A stretch of 64,000 nt of DNA from Virgisporangium aurantiacum (GCF_016863635.1 NZ_BOPG01000045.1:62001-126000); one strand, 5' to 3'; shown: positions 7,553 through 16,772, counted from the stretch's first letter. Numbers and translations: made by a program. The notes: generated from the letters alone by a model not told the origin.

Positions 7553-9277
7553 TCAGGGCTGGGCGAACGAGCCCCGGTAGATGTCCTTGATGTTCCAGTG
7601 GCCGGGGGTGGGTACCGGTTCGTTGACCATCGGCACGTCGAGCACCGCCGGTCGGCGGCGTTCGACGGCGGTGCGGAGCGCGGCGACGAGGTCCTCGGGC
7701 CGCGTGATGTCGTAGCCGTCGGCGCCGCAGGCGCGGCCGAGGGCGGCGAAGTCGGGGCTGTACGGGTTGCCGTCCGGATCGCGGAACTCGCACCCGTAGC
7801 TGCGGCCGAAGTTGGCCGCCTGCAGATCGGCGATCGTGCCGTGGGCGCGGTTGTTCATCACCAGGAAGATGACGGGTAGCCCGCGTTCGACGGCCATCGG
7901 TATGGCCGGGAGTTGTGCGCTCATCCCGCCATCGCCGATCAGCGCGACGACGACCCGGTCGGGCTCGGCCATTTGCACGCCGAGCGCGGCGGCCGGGCCG
8001 AACCCCATCGTCGACGCGCCGCCGGGGGTGATGAACCGGCCGGAGGCGGGCAGCGGGTAGCACTGCGCCACCCCGTTCTTGTTCCAGCCGACATCGGTGA
8101 CGAGCACGGCGTCGGCGGGCAGCGCGGCGCGCACGTCGGCGAGGATGCGTTCGGGGCGGAGCGGGAACTGGTCGCTGCGCCCGCGTTCGGCGCTGCCGGC
8201 GAAGAGTTCCTCGCGTGCCGCGGCGATGGTGGCACGCAGTTCCGGCCGGCTCCGCGCCGGATGCCCGACGACGGATTCGAGAATCGCTTTCACGGCAAGG
8301 GAAGCGTCGGCGACGACACCGATCTCGACCGGGAAGTTGCGGCCGATCTCGGCCGGGTCGATGTCGATCTGGATGAGCCGCGACGGCGGGAACCGCCACG
8401 TGTAGGCCGGATCCCAGGAACTGGCGTCGGTCTCGGCGAACCGCGTACCGATGGCGAGTACCACGTCGGCCTCGAGCGTGTACCGGTTGGTGGTCTCGAT
8501 GCCCCAGAACCCCGGCATTCCCAGCACCAGCGGGTGCGCGTCGGGCACGGCTCCCTTGGCCATCAACGAATGCGCGATCGGGATGTCGAGATGCTCGGCG
8601 AGCCGGGTCAGGTCCACTGTGGACTTCAGGCCGCCGCCGAGATAGACGAGCGGCCGCTCGGCACCGGCCAGCAGCGCGGCGATGCGGTGCGCGTCGTCGG
8701 CCGGCAGCGCGGGCGCGGTCGCGGTCCGCGGGAGGGGGAACTGTCCGTCGGGAAGCGGGCGGGAGAACAGATCCATGGGGACGTCGAGCAGCACGGCACC
8801 GGGCCGCCCGGACGTCGCCGTCCAGAAGGCCCGTTCCAGGAACCGCGGCACGTCCTCCACCCGGTGTGCCTGCCAGGCCCGCTTGACGAACGGCCGGAAG
8901 ATGGCGGTCTGGTCGGCGTCGGTGTGCAGGTTCACTTCCTGGTGCGGGTGCCGCCCGTACATGTACGACGGCACGTCGCCGGCGATCGTCACCAGCGGCA
9001 CCGAGTCCATCGCCGCGGTCGCCACGCCGGTGACGGCGTTCATCATCCCCGGGCCGACGTGTACCAGCAGCACGCCGACCTCGCCGGACATCCGGGCGTA
9101 GCCGTCGGCGGCGTGCGCGGCGGCCTGTTCGTGGCGGGCGATGACGAAGTCGACCCCGACCTCCTCGAACGCGCTCAGCAGTGCGATGTTGGTGTGCCCG
9201 CAGGTGCCGAAGACGTACTTCACGCCGTACGCCTTCAGTTGCTGGGCAACGGCCAGCGCGCCCGTCAGGTCGCTCAT
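7553..9277 (-). CDS. Thiamine-diphosphate-dependent enzyme (acetolactate synthase/benzoylformate decarboxylase family)
   Basis: 574 residues with the three-domain ThDP layout. The catalytic glutamate lies in RHEQAAAHAADGYAR (about residue 49), and the ThDP/Mg motif GDGG...NN spans about 448-476. Members decarboxylate 2-keto acids and either release an aldehyde or ligate it to an acceptor. With an aldehyde dehydrogenase directly upstream (ATGA overlap at 9274-9277), the simplest reading is 2-keto acid to aldehyde to carboxylate, after uptake by the Liv transporter. An oxalyl-CoA decarboxylase or acetolactate synthase role is also possible. The N-terminal FGTCGHTNIALL is slightly unusual for the family. 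Confidence 0.85.
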   Translation of the reverse strand: MSDLTGALAVAQQLKAYGVKYVFGTCGHTNIALLSAFEEVGVDFVIARHEQAAAHAADGYARMSGEVGVLLVHVGPGMMNAVTGVATAAMDSVPLVTIAGDVPSYMYGRHPHQEVNLHTDADQTAIFRPFVKRAWQAHRVEDVPRFLERAFWTATSGRPGAVLLDVPMDLFSRPLPDGQFPLPRTATAPALPADDAHRIAALLAGAERPLVYLGGGLKSTVDLTRLAEHLDIPIAHSLMAKGAVPDAHPLVLGMPGFWGIETTNRYTLEADVVLAIGTRFAETDASSWDPAYTWRFPPSRLIQIDIDPAEIGRNFPVEIGVVADASLAVKAILESVVGHPARSRPELRATIAAAREELFAGSAERGRSDQFPLRPERILADVRAALPADAVLVTDVGWNKNGVAQCYPLPASGRFITPGGASTMGFGPAAALGVQMAEPDRVVVALIGDGGMSAQLPAIPMAVERGLPVIFLVMNNRAHGTIADLQAANFGRSYGCEFRDPDGNPYSPDFAALGRACGADGYDITRPEDLVAALRTAVERRRPAVLDVPMVNEPVPTPGHWNIKDIYRGSFAQP

Positions 9278-10773
9278 AGTTCTTCTCCCCAGATCGACAT
9301 GCCGCGCAGCAGCATCGTCTTGACGACCGTGAAGTCCTCGACCATCGGTCCCGGCGACTCCCGTCCGAACCCGGAGTCCTTGACGCCGCCGAACGGCACG
9401 TGGTCGAGGCGGAAGTTCGACGAACCGTTGACGACGAGCCCACCGACCTCCAACTCCCGCCACGCCGTGAGGACGCGGCCGATGTCGCGGGTGAACAGGC
9501 CGGCCTGCAGGCCGTAGCGGCTGGCGTTGCACGCCTCGACGACCGCGTCGAAGTCGTCGTAGGGCAGCACGGCGACCAGCGCACCGAACACCTCGTGGAC
9601 GACGACCGACGCGTCCGGCGCGGGGCCGGCGACGACGGTGGGGAACACGGTCGCGCCGTCGCGGTCACCGCCGATGGTGATCCGGGCGCCGCCGCGGACC
9701 GCGTCGGCGGCCCAGGAGACGACCCGCTCGGCCGCGGCATCGTCCACCATGGACCCGACATCGGTGCCGGGGTCGGTGGGATCGCCGACGACGAGGCGGC
9801 CCACCTCCGCCGTCAACGCGTCGACGAAGTCGTCGTAGCGCGAGCGGTGGACGTAGACGCGCTGCACCGAGATGCAACTCTGGCCGGAGTTGGAGTATCC
9901 GGTGCGGGCGCACACCGTCGCCGCCGCGGCGATGTCGGCGTCCTCGCACACGATGGTCGCGGCGTTGCCGCCGAGTTCGAGCACCAGCCGCTTGGCGCCG
10001 GCGGCCCGGGCCACCGCCGCGCCGGTCGCCGCGCTGCCGGTGAAGCTGACGACGCTGACGTCGGTGAGACCGCACAGCGCGGCGCCGACGTCGCCGCCGC
10101 CGTGCAGCAGTTGCACCGCCTCGACCGGCGCGCCGGCCTCCAGCAGCATCGCGACCACGGCCGCCGAGGTGGCCGGCGCCTGCGGCGGTGCCTTGACGAT
10201 GGTGGTGTTGCCGGCCGCGAACGACGCGCCGAGCTTGTGCGCCAACAGGTTGGCCGGCGCGTTGAACGGGGTGATCGCGAGCGCCACCCCCGCCGGCGCG
10301 CGGTAGGTGAGGGCGGTGTTCCCGATTCCGCGTGCCCAGCCGGCGACCGGCAGCACCTCGCCGCCGATGCGGCGGGCCTCGGCGGCGCAGACCGTCAGGG
10401 TGTCCGCGACCCGGTCGAGTTCGCCCCGGCCGTCCTTGAGCGGCTTGCCCAGTTCCAGGGCGATGAGCCGGGCCACGTCGTCGCGCCGCTCGACCGCCAG
10501 GCGGGCCGCCCGGTCCAGAATGTCGGCGCGGGCGGCGGGGGCGAGGCGGCGGATCCGGCGGGCGGCGGCGCGGGCGTAGGCGCCGACCGGTGCCACGTCC
10601 GCGGGGTCGGTGGTGGCCGCGCGGCTCACCGTCCGCCGGACGTACGGCCCGGTGCGGTCGAGCGCCGGACCGCCCCGGTCGTCAGTGCGGATCCAGGCGC
10701 CGGCGATCAGCGCCGGGGCCGTCGCGATGCCGGCCGGATCGGTGGCGGTCGGTTCGAGGATGGTGGTGAGCAC
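9274..10773 (-). CDS. NAD(P)-dependent aldehyde dehydrogenase
   Basis: 499 residues, the normal ALDH length. Catalytic Cys300 is in SGQSCISVQR, the general base Glu266 in LELGGN, and Asn171 in TPFNAP. It oxidises an aldehyde, plausibly the product of the ThDP enzyme whose ATG overlaps its stop. Start GTG 10773 is preceded by CTAGGAG. It is the first gene of the leftward operon and diverges from the IclR regulator; the 177-base gap between them carries CTAG-containing elements. Confidence 0.92.
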   Translation of the reverse strand: MLTTILEPTATDPAGIATAPALIAGAWIRTDDRGGPALDRTGPYVRRTVSRAATTDPADVAPVGAYARAAARRIRRLAPAARADILDRAARLAVERRDDVARLIALELGKPLKDGRGELDRVADTLTVCAAEARRIGGEVLPVAGWARGIGNTALTYRAPAGVALAITPFNAPANLLAHKLGASFAAGNTTIVKAPPQAPATSAAVVAMLLEAGAPVEAVQLLHGGGDVGAALCGLTDVSVVSFTGSAATGAAVARAAGAKRLVLELGGNAATIVCEDADIAAAATVCARTGYSNSGQSCISVQRVYVHRSRYDDFVDALTAEVGRLVVGDPTDPGTDVGSMVDDAAAERVVSWAADAVRGGARITIGGDRDGATVFPTVVAGPAPDASVVVHEVFGALVAVLPYDDFDAVVEACNASRYGLQAGLFTRDIGRVLTAWRELEVGGLVVNGSSNFRLDHVPFGGVKDSGFGRESPGPMVEDFTVVKTMLLRGMSIWGEEL

Positions 10774-10782
10774 GGGCCGCTC

Positions 10783-10825
10783 CTAGAGGTCCACTATTGG
10801 TCCGCTGGGTGGTACCACTAGACCG
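10783..10825. promoter_or_regulatory. Putative IclR operator region between ALDH and the IclR gene
   Basis: The stretch holds GGTCC direct repeats at 10788-10792 and 10799-10803, and CACTAGACCG at 10816-10825, which is the reverse complement of the quinoprotein half-site with one mismatch. CTAG tetramers occur at 10783 and 10818. Its position just upstream of the ALDH start suits control of the leftward operon. The remaining bases to 10950 show no further clear structure. Confidence 0.45.
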
Positions 10826-10950
10826 CTGTACGGACTGGCTGTAACGTACGGGCGTCCGCCGGTTCTGGCAAGAGGGACAGACGGATGGGAGCCGGCACAC
10901 GGCAAGCGGGAGAATCGTCGCCGACACGGACGTGTGGAAAGTGAGGAACC

Positions 10951-11730
10951 GTGAAGGTGGCCGACGCCGAAGGAACCGACCAGCAGGGGGTCCGCAGCGT
11001 CCAGCGGGCCCTCGACATCCTGACCCTGTTGACGGCCGAGCGGCCGATCGTGACCATCCGGGAGTTCGTCGAGGCGACCGGGCTGGCCAAGACCACGGTG
11101 ATCCGGCTGGTGTCCACATTGGAGCAGGCGGGCCTGCTGTGGGCGACGACCGGCGGCTACATGGCCGGTCCCGGCCTGTGGCGGTGGGCGCATCTCGCGC
11201 AGCGCAGCTGGGAACTCCCGCCGGAGACCCAACGGGGCATGCGCGACCTGGCCGCCCGCCAACGCGAGACGGTGAACGTCTACGTCGTGCGCGACGTGTA
11301 CCGCGTCTGCATCGCCCAGCAGGAGAGCCCGCAACCGTTGCGCCACGTGGTGCACGTCGGTGACGAACTGCCGCTGTGGGCCGGCGCCACCGCGAAGGTG
11401 CTGCTGCGCGACGCCAACCCGGCGCTGCTCGACCGGATCGCCCGCGGCTCGCCCTACGGGCCGAACCACGTGCGGCGGCTGCGGGAGTGGATCGACGAGG
11501 CCGCGGTGCGCGGGTTCGCCGTCAGCCACGGCGAGCGCGAGGAGGGCCTGTCGGCGGTCGCGGCGCCGATCCTCGGCCGGTCGGGTGCGGTGGTCGCCGC
11601 GCTCAGCCTCAGCGGCCCGACGCTGCGGTTCACCGAGTCCCGGGTCGACGAGTTCGCCGCCGAACTCCGGCGCATCACCCGCGAACTGTCCGAACGCGGC
11701 TTCGACCACCCGCTCGGAATGCCGCTGTAA
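10951..11730 (+). CDS. IclR-family transcriptional regulator
   Basis: 259 residues. An N-terminal winged helix-turn-helix (about 10-70: GVRSVQRALDILTLL...IREFVEATGLAKTTVIRLVSTLEQAGLL) precedes the IclR effector domain (to about 250). These regulators bind small acids or aromatics and control adjacent catabolic genes. Start GTG 10951 follows GAGGA. It heads a rightward unit with the CoA transferase, 12 bases downstream, and diverges from the ALDH operon. It is the likely reader of the CTAG sites at 698-825, 10783-10825 and 12967-12980. Confidence 0.93.
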   Translation: MKVADAEGTDQQGVRSVQRALDILTLLTAERPIVTIREFVEATGLAKTTVIRLVSTLEQAGLLWATTGGYMAGPGLWRWAHLAQRSWELPPETQRGMRDLAARQRETVNVYVVRDVYRVCIAQQESPQPLRHVVHVGDELPLWAGATAKVLLRDANPALLDRIARGSPYGPNHVRRLREWIDEAAVRGFAVSHGEREEGLSAVAAPILGRSGAVVAALSLSGPTLRFTESRVDEFAAELRRITRELSERGFDHPLGMPL

Positions 11731-11742
11731 AGGAGGCCATCG

Positions 11743-12975
11743 ATGGCGCACCGACCGCTCGCCGGGATCCGCGTACTGGACCTGACCAACGTCCTCGCCG
11801 GGCCGTACTGCACGTACCAGCTCGCGATCCTCGGTGCGGAGGTCGTCAAGGTCGAGATCCCCGGCGCCGGTGACCTGGCCCGTCACCTCGGGCCCGATCC
11901 CGCGCTGAACGGCGTCGGCCTCGGTACGTCGTTCCTGGCCCAGAACGCCGGGAAGAAGTCGGTCGAGCTCGACCTCAAGGACGCCGCCGGCCGGGCCGCC
12001 TTCGAGGAGCTGATCGGCGTCGCCGACGTGCTCGTGGAGAACTACCGGGCCGGCGTGCTGGCCCGCATGGGCTACGACTGGCCGCGGTTGCACGCGCTCA
12101 ACGCGTCCCTCATCTACTGCGCCATCAGCGGTTTCGGCCAGGACGGACCGATGAGCCAGGCCCCCGCGTACGACCAGATCGTGCAGGGCCTGTCCGGAAT
12201 GATGAGCATCACCGGGACGCCCGACGTCGCACCGTTGCGCGTCGGCTTCCCGGTCAGCGACTCGGTGGGCGGGCTGATGGCGGCGCTGGCCGTCACCGCG
12301 GCGATCGCCGGGCGGCACCGCGACGGGCTCGGCCGGTGGCTCGACGTGTCGATGCTCGAGGCGTCCCTGTCCGCGATGGGGTGGGCCGTGTCGAACTATC
12401 TCGTCGGCGGCGTGGCGCCGGAGCCGATGGGGGATCAAAATCCCACCGCCGCTCCGTCGGGCACGTTCGAGGCCGCCGACGGTCCGTTGAACATCGCGGC
12501 CAACCGGCAGGAGCAGTTCGAGCGGCTGTGCGGGTGCGTCGGCCGGCCCGACCTCGTCACCGATCCCCGGTTCGCCGAACGTGACGCCCGCAAGGCGCAC
12601 CGCGACGAGCTCAACCGGGAGCTGAACGCCGCGCTCCGGCAGCGGACGGCGCTGGAGTGGGAGCAGGACCTCAACCGCGTGGGCGTGCCGGCCGCCCGCA
12701 TCCTCACCGTTCCCCAGGCGGTGGAGCTCGACCAGCTGGCCCACCGGCGGTTCTTCACCGAGGTCCCGTTCCCCGGCCGGGCGGCAGATGGGGCGCCCGA
12801 CGGCCGCGCGGTGCGGCTCAGCGGCACCGGCGTCCTCGTCGACGGCGAGCCGCAGCACCCGGACGGGGCGGCGCCGCTGCTCGGCGAACACAACGAGGAA
12901 CTGCCCGCGATCGTGAAGCGCTGGCGGGCCGCCGGAGTCGCGGATTCCATAGGCCCTCCTTGTTGTACGAACTAG
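11743..12975 (+). CDS. CaiB/BaiF class III CoA transferase
   Basis: 410 residues. The family N-terminus (PLAGIRVLDLTNVLAGPYCT), the GKKSVELDLK loop and the catalytic Asp144 in PAYDQIVQGLSG are present. It would move CoA from a donor thioester to an organic acid, activating the pathway intermediate for cleavage. It is preceded by a near-perfect AAAGGAGG ribosome-binding site. The downstream citryl-CoA-lyase-like gene suggests the pair activates and then cleaves a citrate- or malate-like acid. Confidence 0.92.
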   Translation: MAHRPLAGIRVLDLTNVLAGPYCTYQLAILGAEVVKVEIPGAGDLARHLGPDPALNGVGLGTSFLAQNAGKKSVELDLKDAAGRAAFEELIGVADVLVENYRAGVLARMGYDWPRLHALNASLIYCAISGFGQDGPMSQAPAYDQIVQGLSGMMSITGTPDVAPLRVGFPVSDSVGGLMAALAVTAAIAGRHRDGLGRWLDVSMLEASLSAMGWAVSNYLVGGVAPEPMGDQNPTAAPSGTFEAADGPLNIAANRQEQFERLCGCVGRPDLVTDPRFAERDARKAHRDELNRELNAALRQRTALEWEQDLNRVGVPAARILTVPQAVELDQLAHRRFFTEVPFPGRAADGAPDGRAVRLSGTGVLVDGEPQHPDGAAPLLGEHNEELPAIVKRWRAAGVADSIGPPCCTN

Positions 12976-12980
12976 TACGT
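12967..12980. promoter_or_regulatory. ACGaACTAGTaCGT palindrome before the citryl-CoA lyase gene
   Basis: A 14-bp palindrome with one symmetric mismatch pair, centred on ACTAGT. It overlaps the last codons of the CoA transferase gene and precedes the lyase gene. It shares the CTAG core with the other putative operators of this island, so internal regulation of the lyase is possible. Confidence 0.4.
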
Positions 12981-13043
12981 TAGTTATCTCGCCCGATCAT
13001 GTCCCACGTCAAGCGGCGAGGGGTGATCCGGAAAGGCGGAGCG

Positions 13044-13853
13044 GTGCAGGCAAGCAGCGAGGAGTCCGCGCGGTGGTGGTCGACCGCCATCATCCGGATG
13101 GCCCCGGGAGTCATCGAACTGCGCGGCAGGCCGATTCAGGACCTCATCGGGACCGTCGGCCTCACCGAGATGATCTGGCTCATGCTGCGCGGCGAACCGC
13201 CGGCTCCGGGGCAGGCGGTCCTGCTCGAGGCCGCCCTGGTCGCCGGCGTCGACCACGGGCCGCAGGCGCCGTCGATCGCCGCCGCCCGGATGGCCGCCAC
13301 CTGCGGGGTGGGCCTGAACAACGCGATCGCCACCGGGGTCAACCTGCTCGGCGACTCGCACGGCGGTGCCGGCCAGCAGTGCGTGGAACTGCTGCAGGAC
13401 ATCTGCGCGGCGCAGGCGGACGGGGCGGACCTCGACGCGGCGACCGCGACGGTGGTGGCCGCCTGGCGGGAGCGGTCGCGCTACCTGCCCGGCTTCGGCC
13501 ACCGCTTCCACCCCGTCGACCCGCGCCGCGACCCGCTGCTCGCGCTCGTCGACGAGGCGGTCGCCGACGGCGTCGTCGAGGGGCGGTTCGCGGCGGCGGC
13601 CCGGTCCGTCGAGGCGCTCCTCAACCGGCCCGATCCGGACCGGCCCGATCGCCGGCCGGTCCCGATGAACATCGACGGCGCCACCGCGGTCATCTACGCC
13701 GAACTCGGCTTCGCCGCGCCGCTGGCCCGCGGCCTGTTCGTGCTGAGCCGCACGATCGGCATCCTCGCCCACGCCTGGGAGGAGACCGGCAGCGGCCGGC
13801 GGAACAAAGGCCCCATCCCGCCGTCGATCCTGCCCGAGTACCTCGGGCCCTAG
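13044..13853 (+). CDS. Citryl-CoA lyase / short citrate synthase-family protein
   Basis: 269 residues from GTG 13044, chosen because GGAAAGGCGGA lies just upstream; ATG 12999 would add 15 residues but has no visible ribosome site. It is much shorter than citrate synthase (about 370-430) but keeps the fold's catalytic loop GFGHRFHPVDPRRD and an SHGGAG motif. Short family members of this type are annotated as citryl-CoA lyases and cleave or form citryl-CoA-like thioesters. Next to a CaiB-type CoA transferase it could cleave a CoA-activated hydroxy-tricarboxylate; the substrate is inferred, not seen. Confidence 0.82.
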   Translation: MQASSEESARWWSTAIIRMAPGVIELRGRPIQDLIGTVGLTEMIWLMLRGEPPAPGQAVLLEAALVAGVDHGPQAPSIAAARMAATCGVGLNNAIATGVNLLGDSHGGAGQQCVELLQDICAAQADGADLDAATATVVAAWRERSRYLPGFGHRFHPVDPRRDPLLALVDEAVADGVVEGRFAAAARSVEALLNRPDPDRPDRRPVPMNIDGATAVIYAELGFAAPLARGLFVLSRTIGILAHAWEETGSGRRNKGPIPPSILPEYLGP

Positions 13854-13919
13854 CAGTGCGGAATCCGGTGGTGCGGAAACCCGGTCGCGCGCACACGCGT
13901 CCGCACCGACCATGGGTCG

Positions 13920-14654
13920 ATGGGTGACGATCCGCTGATCGACCGGGCCCGTCGGGTCTGGGTGGAACTCGCCGGCGTGCCGGTGGCCTTTCCCGGCGCC
14001 GGTGGTGCCGAAGTGGTGGTGGCGGGCGGGTCGCTGCTGTGCCCGCCGGGCTGGGTCGGAATCGTCGCGATCGGCGACGCCGCCATCGCCACCGTGCCGG
14101 CCGACGGCGTGGCCGCGCCGGTCCGGCGGGCACTCGGCGGGGTGCCGGTCCCGGCACTGACCGACCCCGACCGGTTCCGTGCCGCGGTGCCGGTCGTCGA
14201 CCTGCTGGGTCCGGCCACGCTGGCCTACCTCGACGAGCGGGAGTTTCGTCCGGCCGGGTCGGCGGCGGTCGAAAGGATCCCCCGCGACCATCCCGATCTC
14301 GTCGCGTTGCTCGCATCGGTGTCGGACGCCGACGCGCAGGAGTGCGGGCTGCGCGGCATCACGTCACCGGCGTTCGTGGTCCGCGACGGCACGCGGACGG
14401 TGGCCGCGGCGGGCTACGAGTGGTGGCCCGGCGGGATGGCCCACATCTGCGTCCTCACCGCGCCCGACCTGCGCGGGCGCGGGCTCGCCCGGATAGTCGC
14501 GTCGGCGGCGGTCGCCGACGGGCTGCGGAACGGGTTGCTGCCGCAGTGGCGGGCCCGCCCGGAACCGTCGCGGCGGGTGGCCCGGGCGCTGGGCTTCCGC
14601 CAGCTCGGTAGCCAGCTGAGTGCGTGGGTTCAGGTACCGCAGAACGTCCGGTAG
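13920..14654 (+). CDS. GNAT-family N-acetyltransferase
   Basis: 244 residues. The C-terminal half has the acetyl-CoA-binding signature VLTAPDLRGRGLARIV (about 183-198), followed by an arginine-rich helix and a GFRQLG strand typical of GNAT folds. The N-terminal half is less conserved and may bind the substrate. The 66-base gap to the lyase gene carries no clear promoter. It overlaps the convergent selO gene by 25 bases. The substrate is unknown. Confidence 0.8.
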   Translation: MGDDPLIDRARRVWVELAGVPVAFPGAGGAEVVVAGGSLLCPPGWVGIVAIGDAAIATVPADGVAAPVRRALGGVPVPALTDPDRFRAAVPVVDLLGPATLAYLDEREFRPAGSAAVERIPRDHPDLVALLASVSDADAQECGLRGITSPAFVVRDGTRTVAAAGYEWWPGGMAHICVLTAPDLRGRGLARIVASAAVADGLRNGLLPQWRARPEPSRRVARALGFRQLGSQLSAWVQVPQNVR

Positions 14655-16075
14655 GCGCCGAAGTCGGGCGGGGCGGGTGCGGCGTACCGGTCGAGGCCCG
14701 GGCGTTCGTCGTACGGGGTGCTCACGGCGTCGACCAGCCGCTCCACCGGCGTCAGGTCGTCGTCGACGACGGCGGCGGCGAGCGCCTCCTCGACGAGGTG
14801 GTTGCGCGGGACGTACACCGGGTTGACCCGGTCCATCGCGTCGGCGTCCGGACCGGTGGCGTACCAGCGTTCCCGCCACTGCTCGAACGCGGCGAGGTCG
14901 AGGAGGTGGCTGCGGGCCGGGTCGGCGGCACCCCGGGCGGCTGTGGCGAGGTCGCGGAAGAACGACGTGTAGTCGGCCCGGCCGTCGCGCAGCAGCGTGA
15001 GAAGCTCCTCGGCCAGCGCGACGGCGACGGTTTCGTCGAGGCCCGCGGGGAGGCCGAGCTTGGCGCGCATTCCGGCCGCCCAGGCGGCGTCATACAGGGG
15101 TTTGAACCGTTCGAGGGACTCCATCGCCCGCTCGATCGCCTTCTCCTCGACCTCGTCGAACAGGGGGAGGAGCGCCTCGGCGAGCCGGGCGAGGTTCCAC
15201 ATCGCGACGATCGGCTGGTTGCCGTAGGCGTACCGGCCCCCGTGGTCGATCGAGCTGTAGACGGTGGCCGGGTCGTACGCGTCCATGAAAGCGCACGGGC
15301 CGTAGTCGATGGTCTCGCCGGAGATCGTCATGTTGTCGGTGTTCATCACCCCGTGGACGAACCCGACCAGCATCCACCGGGCCACCAGCGACGCCTGGGC
15401 GGCGACGACGGCGTCGAACAGGGCACGGTAGTCGGCGGCCGCGGGATGATGCCGGGCGATGGCGTGGTCGGCGAGCCGGCGCAGCAGGTCGGCGTTGCCG
15501 GTGCCCCGGGCGTACTGGAACGTGCCGACCCGCAGGTGGCTGCTCGCGACCCGGGCGAGCACGGCGCCCGGCAGCGGCGTCTCGCGGTGGACGGTGCGCC
15601 CGGTCGCCACCACCGCGAGCGACCGCGTGGTGGGAATGCCGAGACCGTGCATCGCGCGGCTGACGACGTACTCGCGCAGCATCGGCCCGACGGCGGCGAG
15701 CCCGTCTCCACCGCGGGCGAACGGCGTGCGCCCGGAGCCCTTGAGATGCAGGTCACGGACCTCGCCACGGCTGTCGGTCAACTCGCCGAGCAGCAGCGCG
15801 CGGCCGTCGCCGAGCCGCGGCGAGAACCCGCCGAACTGGTGCCCGGCGTAGGCCTGCGCCACCGGTGCGGCACCCTCGGGAACCCCGGTGCCGACCAGCA
15901 ACCGCACACCGGCGTCGGTGCGCAGCCAGGCCGGGTCGAGGCCGAGGTCGGCGGCGAGCGCCTCGTCGAGGACGAGCAGGCGCGGGTCCGGCACGGCCTC
16001 GGCCTTCCACGGCACCGCCAGTTCGGGCAGGTCCCGGGCGAAGCGGTCGCCGAGGGCGATGGTCGTGGTACTCAC
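14630..16075 (-). CDS. selO: Protein adenylyltransferase SelO (YdiU/UPF0061)
   Basis: 481 residues, the usual length. It has the pseudokinase-like SelO core: HLKGSGRTPFARGGDG with the nucleotide-contacting lysine, REYVVSRAMHGLGIPTTRSL, and the HGVMNTDNMTISGETIDYGP segment with the metal-binding Asn/Asp. SelO AMPylates Ser/Thr/Tyr residues on redox proteins in E. coli. The C-terminal FCGT carries a TGC cysteine codon, not a TGA selenocysteine codon. Start GTG 16075 gives the conserved ALGDRFARDLPEL N-terminus. It lies 10 bases downstream of the methyltransferase gene and is likely co-transcribed with it. Confidence 0.95.
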   Translation of the reverse strand: MSTTTIALGDRFARDLPELAVPWKAEAVPDPRLLVLDEALAADLGLDPAWLRTDAGVRLLVGTGVPEGAAPVAQAYAGHQFGGFSPRLGDGRALLLGELTDSRGEVRDLHLKGSGRTPFARGGDGLAAVGPMLREYVVSRAMHGLGIPTTRSLAVVATGRTVHRETPLPGAVLARVASSHLRVGTFQYARGTGNADLLRRLADHAIARHHPAAADYRALFDAVVAAQASLVARWMLVGFVHGVMNTDNMTISGETIDYGPCAFMDAYDPATVYSSIDHGGRYAYGNQPIVAMWNLARLAEALLPLFDEVEEKAIERAMESLERFKPLYDAAWAAGMRAKLGLPAGLDETVAVALAEELLTLLRDGRADYTSFFRDLATAARGAADPARSHLLDLAAFEQWRERWYATGPDADAMDRVNPVYVPRNHLVEEALAAAVVDDDLTPVERLVDAVSTPYDERPGLDRYAAPAPPDFGAYRTFCGT

Positions 16076-16085
16076 GTCACCGAGG

Positions 16086-16772
16086 CTACGTCGGCTTGAG
16101 GACGGTGACCCAGGTCCGTTCGGCGTCCGGCGCCGCACCGGCCGCCGCGACGGGGTAGCCGGCGAGCTCCCGGAACCGGTGCGGGGGCAGGTGGTCGCGG
16201 CCGGGATCCCCGACGAGCACGGTGGCGCCGCGGGCGGTGGCCCGTTCGATGAAGCCCATCATCCGGGACGCCATGGCGGGGCTGTAGAACACGTCACCGG
16301 CGAGGATCACGTCGGCGTCGCCGCCGTCGCCGCTGAGCATGTCGTCGCCACGCACGGCGACGTCGACGCCGTTGGCGCGGGCGTTGATCTCGACGGCGGC
16401 CAGCGCGTACGGATCGATGTCGTTGGCCGTCACCTCGGCCGCGCCGGCCAGGGCGGCGCCGATCGCGGCCAGGCCGGAACCGGACGCCACGTCGAGAACC
16501 CGCCGGCCGGCGACCAGGTTGCGATGATCGAGGACATAGCGGGTGACGGCCTGGCCGCCGAGCCACGCGTCGGCCCAGAACGGGGACGGCATCCGGTTGC
16601 CGACCTGCGCCTCCAGCCGGGCCCACAGCAGGATCGTGTCGTCGGCGAGGTGCAGCCGGACTTCCGGCACCAGAACCACCGGCACGAGGCGGATCCCGTC
16701 GCTACCGACCACCCCTGGAGCAACGACCACATCATGGACGGTGTCCTGGATGGTGACAGCCGGAATCGGCAT
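16086..16772 (-). CDS. Class I SAM-dependent methyltransferase (METTL/PrmA-like)
   Basis: 228 residues. The motif I glycine loop LDVASGSGLAAIGAA (about 93-107), the acidic TANDIDPYALAAVEIN motif II and ADVILAGDVFY correspond to small lysine or ribosomal-protein methyltransferases. Family members are variously annotated as nicotinamide N-methyltransferase-like or PrmA-like. The upstream 258 bases are shared with the divergent cold-shock gene. The target is unknown. Confidence 0.85.
   Translation of the reverse strand: MPIPAVTIQDTVHDVVVAPGVVGSDGIRLVPVVLVPEVRLHLADDTILLWARLEAQVGNRMPSPFWADAWLGGQAVTRYVLDHRNLVAGRRVLDVASGSGLAAIGAALAGAAEVTANDIDPYALAAVEINARANGVDVAVRGDDMLSGDGGDADVILAGDVFYSPAMASRMMGFIERATARGATVLVGDPGRDHLPPHRFRELAGYPVAAAGAAPDAERTWVTVLKPT

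Noticed and set aside
10783..12891. Open frame of 702 codons on the minus strand opposite the IclR and CoA transferase genes
   Set aside because: A GC-driven antisense frame without motifs; the + strand genes have strong ribosome sites and family motifs.
14630..14650. Selenocysteine at the SelO C-terminus
   Set aside because: The residue is encoded by TGC (Cys) and is followed by a normal TGA stop; no SECIS-like structure was looked for or needed.
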